Shown here: one piece after another, positions 60,330-64,000 of the stretch
Layout: every line of letters begins with the position of its first letter
Position numbering within the stretch: the first letter of the stretch is position 1
NCBI GenBank assembly: GCA_044426345.1
Contig: JAWXUP010000001.1
Span: 1-64,000 of the forward strand
Length of the DNA: 64,000 nt
Source: CAYJLC01 sp044426345
Lineage (GTDB): Bacteria > Bacillota > Clostridia > Oscillospirales > Butyricicoccaceae
Reading direction: 5' to 3'
Position numbers and translations under genes: made by a program
The notes under the pieces: generated by a model
What the model was told of the DNA's origin: nothing
Seen by the model: only the letters and a program-made list of their open reading frames with translations
The model's database searches: none

Positions 60330-61088
60330 TTATTTTACCAAATATCCTCCATCAACAGGAATTACTGCTCCAGTTACGTAATCGCTTGCTTTTGATGCCA
60401 AGAAAAGTGCCGCACCTTTCATATCATCACCATCGCCCCAACGATTTGCTGGAATTCTAGCTGTAATTTGTGCGTAACGTGGATTTTCTGGGTCAAGCAG
60501 AGCCTCATTCATTTCGGTTGCCATATACCCTGGTGCGATAGCGTTTACATTAATACCACGAGCTACCCAGTCGTTTGACATTGCCTTTGTAAGCTGAGCA
60601 ATACCACCTTTACTTGCAGCGTATGCAGGGATAGTTTGTCCTCCAAAAAACGAAATCATAGAGGCAATATTAATGATTTTTCCGTATCCTTTTTCAAGCA
60701 TAACATTAGCAGCTTGTTGGCATAAAACGAAGACAGAGCTTAGGTTTACGCTGATAACATCGTCCCAATCGTCCATAGAAAACTCTTCTGAAGATGCGCG
60801 TCTTTGAATACCGTGTGAAGTAAGCAAAATATCAACTGTTCCTAAATGTTCCATACATTTATCAAAACACGCATAAACTTCTTCACGTTTTGATAAATCT
60901 GCTTTTACACCGTGACATTTAAATCCTCTGTCGCAAAAATCTTGAGCAACTTTGAAAACTTTGTCCGAAGAACCAACAATAGCAACTTCACAACCTGCCT
61001 CCATATAGCCTTCTGCCATAGAATACCCAAGTCCACGAGTTGCGCCTGTAACAATAGCTTTTTTACCTGAAATGTCAAATAAATTCAT
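60330..61088 (-). CDS. SDR oxidoreductase, KduD/gluconate 5-dehydrogenase-like
   Basis: 252 residues, classical short-chain dehydrogenase: TGATRGLG (14-21), the NIAS motif followed by Tyr and Lys in YAASKGG, and the C-terminal segment INVNAIAPGYMATEMNEAL plus ARIPANRWG shared with KduD and gluconate 5-dehydrogenases. Likely interconverts a 5-keto and hydroxy sugar acid with NAD(P)H. 96 bp upstream of the dehydratase gene, so the two probably act in one pathway. Confidence 0.88.
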   Translation of the reverse strand: MNLFDISGKKAIVTGATRGLGYSMAEGYMEAGCEVAIVGSSDKVFKVAQDFCDRGFKCHGVKADLSKREEVYACFDKCMEHLGTVDILLTSHGIQRRASSEEFSMDDWDDVISVNLSSVFVLCQQAANVMLEKGYGKIINIASMISFFGGQTIPAYAASKGGIAQLTKAMSNDWVARGINVNAIAPGYMATEMNEALLDPENPRYAQITARIPANRWGDGDDMKGAALFLASKASDYVTGAVIPVDGGYLVK

Positions 61089-61253
61089 AAAATTCTCCTT
61101 ATTTATAAAAATAAAACTAAATTTGTCTGTTAATAAAATTTTAGCATTTTAACGATAAAAAGTCAATGCAGAGTTTTGTTTTTTGCAATTTTCCACAAAA
61201 TATTTAAATTTTACTTTTCTTTGATTTTAATTTACTTGCTGTTATTTGCAAAA

Positions 61254-61282
61254 AAAGAACCGTCTCAAGACAGTTCCTTTAT
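61254..61282 (-). terminator. Terminator of the AEC transporter gene
   Basis: AAAGAACCGTCT pairs with AGACAGTTCCTTT (one mismatch/G-T), followed on the minus strand by TTTTTGC. Confidence 0.75.
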
Positions 61283-61294
61283 AATTATATATTT

Positions 61295-62200
61295 TTACAT
61301 AAAAACAACTACAGCAATGATAAGCATCATACTTATAATTATATTTAACGAGCTAAAAACTGCTAATGCCGATGGTTTTCCACCTAAATTTTCCCCAAAA
61401 ACTATCGAAGATGTCGAAAGTGGCGACAACATTGCAATTATAAGTGCTTTTCGAATCTCTATATCGTATGGCAAGAAAAAAATTACTAATGAAACAAAAA
61501 AAGAATGTCCATATCTTGCTAAAAGCGCTGATGTTGTCTGTTTTAAATCATCTTTTTTTATTTTAAATTCAATCATTATACCAATCATTATCATAGCTAA
61601 AAATGCAGTTGCATTCGCTCCAATATCAGTTATAACGTAAACTTCTTTCGGTAGTGAAAATCCCAAAGTTGGTATTAAAACCATAACTATATAGGTCACA
61701 AAAGGTACAGTTGTAAATAATCTTTTTAGAATTGCAGGAATAGGATTTCCACGTTCTTTGTTCACAACAGCAGAAGTGATAGCTGCAGTTGTTCCAAAAA
61801 CCATTATCGCGTTACCCACATCAAACATAAGCACACAAATAACTGCTGTCGGCGACAAAAAGCTAGCGACAAAAGGTACGGTAAAAATGCCTATATTGTA
61901 ACCTGGTGTACACATCATATGTAAAATTTTCGATTCTTTATCTTTTTTACGACTAACAAGATAGCCCACAAAAATGCCCATAAAGCTAGCAAATAAGCCT
62001 ATAACCATAGCGACTACAAGCGAGGTGTCATATTGAAAACTCTGAAATCCAGAAATAATTACACAAGGTAAGTTAATGTTTATAAGCATACCACCAAATA
62101 CGCGTTTATCTTCTATTTTAAAGACTCCAATTTTTTTCAGCGCATACGCTAGTAAAATTATTATCACAAAGCCCGCGGCTTTCGCTATTATATCGTTCAT
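61295..62200 (-). CDS. AEC (auxin efflux carrier-type) transporter
   Basis: 301 residues with about ten hydrophobic helices, and the central CTPGYNIGIFTVPFVASFL motif plus LSPLSTSSIVFGENLGG near the C terminus, as in bacterial AEC permeases for malate or other organic anions. The substrate is unknown; the neighbouring sugar-acid genes lie 200 bp downstream but are separated by a terminator. Confidence 0.88.
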   Translation of the reverse strand: MNDIIAKAAGFVIIILLAYALKKIGVFKIEDKRVFGGMLININLPCVIISGFQSFQYDTSLVVAMVIGLFASFMGIFVGYLVSRKKDKESKILHMMCTPGYNIGIFTVPFVASFLSPTAVICVLMFDVGNAIMVFGTTAAITSAVVNKERGNPIPAILKRLFTTVPFVTYIVMVLIPTLGFSLPKEVYVITDIGANATAFLAMIMIGIMIEFKIKKDDLKQTTSALLARYGHSFFVSLVIFFLPYDIEIRKALIIAMLSPLSTSSIVFGENLGGKPSALAVFSSLNIIISMMLIIAVVVFM

Positions 62201-62339
62201 TTTGCTCTCCTTAATCCAACTAAACTATTCTACCATACTTTTTAGTTGCATACAAGGAAATATTTGAAATTTTTCAATTTTTTATCAGTCATTGTGTTCT
62301 TTATCAAATATATTAGCATTTATTTACGTTGCGAAAATA

Positions 62340-62393
62340 AAAACCGACACCAAGCTCAAGATTACATAATCTTGTGTTTCAACATCGGTTTTA
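62340..62393 (-). terminator. Terminator of ppk
   Basis: AAAACCGA pairs with TCGGTTTT, with an inner CAAGATT/AATCTTG stem; followed on the minus strand by T-rich sequence. 6 bp after the ppk stop. Confidence 0.75.
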
Positions 62394-62398
62394 GATGT

Positions 62399-64000
62399 TT
62401 AATCTTTAAATGCGTTAATAGCATTTTTCAGTCTGTTAATAAAAGAACGTTTTTTAGGCTTTCTTTCCGTAGCATCAGCTCTTTTTATCGCATCTTCCAT
62501 AAGAACTTGCTGGCTATCAATTGCGTTTGTATAGCCTTTTTTCTTAGTAAATTCACCGCTAGGCTGCAAAACTCGGGCTTTTACATTATCAAAATACGAA
62601 GTTTCCATAATTTTTGTAAGTTTTTTACGAACTTCTTTATCATAAATCGGACAAGCAACTTCAACACGTTTTTGCGTATTTCTTGTCATAAAATCAGCTG
62701 ACGCAATGTAAATTTTAGCATTTTCACCCGTGCCAAAAGCATAAATTCTAGAGTGCTCTAAATATCTTCCGACCACACTTGTAATCTCAATATTCTCGGT
62801 TTGCCCAGGAATTTTCGGTAAAATACAACAAATTCCACGAATTATCATAATAACCCTAACTCCTGCACAAGATGCTTCGTGTAATTTATCAATAATATTT
62901 GTATCTGTAAGCGAATTCATTTTAATGAAAATCTTTCCATTTTCCCCTAGTGCTTTTTGCTCGTCTATCATATCCATTACTGTAGATTTCAACGAAACAG
63001 GCGCTACCAACAAATGCTTGTAATTGCCCAAAAGGTTGCCAATTCCCATATTTTTAAAGAATTCCGCCGCATCTTTACCTATATTTTGGTCATAAGTCAT
63101 AAGCGACACATCGGTATATAATTCGGCCGTTTTTTCGTTGTAATTCCCTGTACCAACCTGAGTTATATATCGAATTTCATTCTTTTCACGTTTAGTTATA
63201 AGACAAATTTTAGAGTGTACTTTATAGCTTTCAAAGCCGTAAATTATATTACAACCCGACTCTTCAAGACGTTCCGACCAGTCTATATTGTTTTGCTCGT
63301 CAAACCTTGCACGAAGCTCGATTAAAACCGTAACATCTTTGCCATTTTCAGCAGCTGCACACAGATATTCCACCAATTTTGTTTTACTTGCCAGTCTGTA
63401 AATTGTAATTTTAATTGACACAACTTCTGGGTCTACAGATGCCTCTTTTATTAACCTCAAAAATGGAGCAATACTTTCAAACGGATATGATAAAAGTACA
63501 TCTTTTTGCATAATTTGCTTTGTAATGCTCTCATTCATATCGATTTCAGACGGAATTTGAGGTGTAAACTCAGGATATGCAAGATTTTTCTTCTTTTGTT
63601 CGCTTAATTTTGAAGAAAGTGAAAACGCTAATCCAAGCACCATTGGTGCACTTGTATAAAAAACTTGTTTATTTTCAAGTGACAGTTTGTCTTTTAAATA
63701 GTTTTGTAGTTTTTCACTCATATTACTAGAAATTTCAAGGCGAACTGGTGATAAAACTCTTCTTTTTGTAAGAAGTTTCTTCATATTCTTTCTAAAATCG
63801 CTCTCAACTTCGAAATTTTCGTCATCAAAATTCATATCTGCATTTCTAGTTAATCGAATAACAGCTTTTTCTTCCACTGTGTAATTTTCGAAAACCTCTG
63901 ACACAAACTGCGCAATTACATTTTCCGTTCTAATATAACGCACTTCATTTCCTGGTAAATAAAATAGGCTCGGCACTTGTGGTGGAATTGGGATAAGCCC
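62399..64000 (-). CDS. ppk: Polyphosphate kinase 1 (5' end beyond the window)
   Basis: The visible 534 residues cover roughly the C-terminal three-quarters of a PPK1 of about 700 residues; the frame is open through position 64000 (GLIPIPPQVPSLFYLPGNEV), so the start lies outside. PPK1 makes inorganic polyphosphate from ATP. The two catalytic His are in YKVHSKICL and EHSRIYAFG, and the substrate Arg/Lys segments (SLTDTNIIDKLHEASCAGV) are present. It complements the pst operon for phosphate storage. Confidence 0.95.
   Translation of the reverse strand, partial: GLIPIPPQVPSLFYLPGNEVRYIRTENVIAQFVSEVFENYTVEEKAVIRLTRNADMNFDDENFEVESDFRKNMKKLLTKRRVLSPVRLEISSNMSEKLQNYLKDKLSLENKQVFYTSAPMVLGLAFSLSSKLSEQKKKNLAYPEFTPQIPSEIDMNESITKQIMQKDVLLSYPFESIAPFLRLIKEASVDPEVVSIKITIYRLASKTKLVEYLCAAAENGKDVTVLIELRARFDEQNNIDWSERLEESGCNIIYGFESYKVHSKICLITKREKNEIRYITQVGTGNYNEKTAELYTDVSLMTYDQNIGKDAAEFFKNMGIGNLLGNYKHLLVAPVSLKSTVMDMIDEQKALGENGKIFIKMNSLTDTNIIDKLHEASCAGVRVIMIIRGICCILPKIPGQTENIEITSVVGRYLEHSRIYAFGTGENAKIYIASADFMTRNTQKRVEVACPIYDKEVRKKLTKIMETSYFDNVKARVLQPSGEFTKKKGYTNAIDSQQVLMEDAIKRADATERKPKKRSFINRLKNAINAFKD

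Noticed and set aside
1..64000. tRNA or rRNA genes
   Set aside because: Intergenic regions were read for tRNA T-arm patterns and rRNA landmarks and none was found; a tRNAscan run would be decisive.

Overview
The window is about 64 kb of AT-rich DNA from a low-GC Gram-positive bacterium, most likely an anaerobic member of Clostridia (Lachnospirales-like; placement by gene content only). The signs are a tryptophan T-box leader, strong Shine-Dalgarno sites, the sepF-yggT-divIVA-ileS-lspA-rluD cluster, a DUF421/DUF4363 pair, a PhoP-type box before pst, and G+C-rich dispersed repeats of the kind seen in gut clostridia. I found no rRNA, tRNA, CRISPR array or transposase.

Layout. 1-2.5 kb: 2-keto-3-deoxy sugar acid kinase, KDPG/KDPGal aldolase and RidA. 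2.6-5.6 kb: a YdjG/YdjI-like zinc-ribbon plus SPFH operon ending in a small membrane protein with an Arg-Gly tail. 5.7-6.8 kb: D-galactonate dehydratase. 7.0-10.1 kb: a TrpXYZ-type ABC transporter under a T-box with a TGG specifier. 10.5-21.4 kb: a 10,875-bp integrated element (see below). 21.4-32.4 kb: xpt, DUF421/DUF4363, a HAD phosphatase, the division/ileS/lspA/rluD cluster, murC and an Mrp-type ATPase. 33.0-37.3 kb: the pst-phoU operon with a circularly permuted PstS. 37.4-43.3 kb: membrane proteins (DUF554, LrgAB, YczE-like), nitroreductase, asnB and a formate/nitrite channel. 43.4-47.0 kb: a heterodimeric ABC exporter. 47.2-50.3 kb: a LacI regulator with two paralogous double-VOC proteins that share a 20-bp palindromic operator. 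50.6-58.4 kb: MATE exporter, YoaK, two DEAD-box helicases, a secreted SLH protein and an HD protein. 58.5-61.1 kb: an IlvD/Edd-type dehydratase and a KduD-like dehydrogenase. 61.3-64.0 kb: an AEC transporter and polyphosphate kinase (cut by the window edge).

The main discovery is the element. A large serine recombinase inserted it into a low-molecular-weight protein tyrosine phosphatase (LMW-PTP) gene just downstream of xpt. Both halves of the broken gene are visible, and joining them at a TG core restores the reading frame. The reconstructed attP is symmetric (GTTCAC, 7 nt, TG, 7 nt, GTGAAC). The element carries its own intact LMW-PTP gene immediately inside the right end, where it falls under the host xpt operon and can replace the broken gene. 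In the excised circle the recombinase frame reads through attP and gains 19 residues; in the integrated state its stop codon comes from host DNA. The interior holds small phage-like genes (a terminase-small-subunit-like protein, an excisionase-like protein, a sigma-like factor opposite an Arc-like protein), a secreted repeat protein, and a 1.4-kb gene-free region with two promoter-to-terminator units that look like structured noncoding RNAs of about 440 and 115 nt. No capsid, large terminase, portal, relaxase or replication initiator was recognised, so a phage satellite or a degraded prophage fits best.

Metabolically, the dehydratases (DgoD and the IlvD/Edd protein), the KduD-like enzyme, the KDG kinase and the KDPG aldolase together outline sugar-acid catabolism to pyruvate and glyceraldehyde 3-phosphate, though they lie in separate units. 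The pst-phoU operon and polyphosphate kinase cover phosphate uptake and storage.
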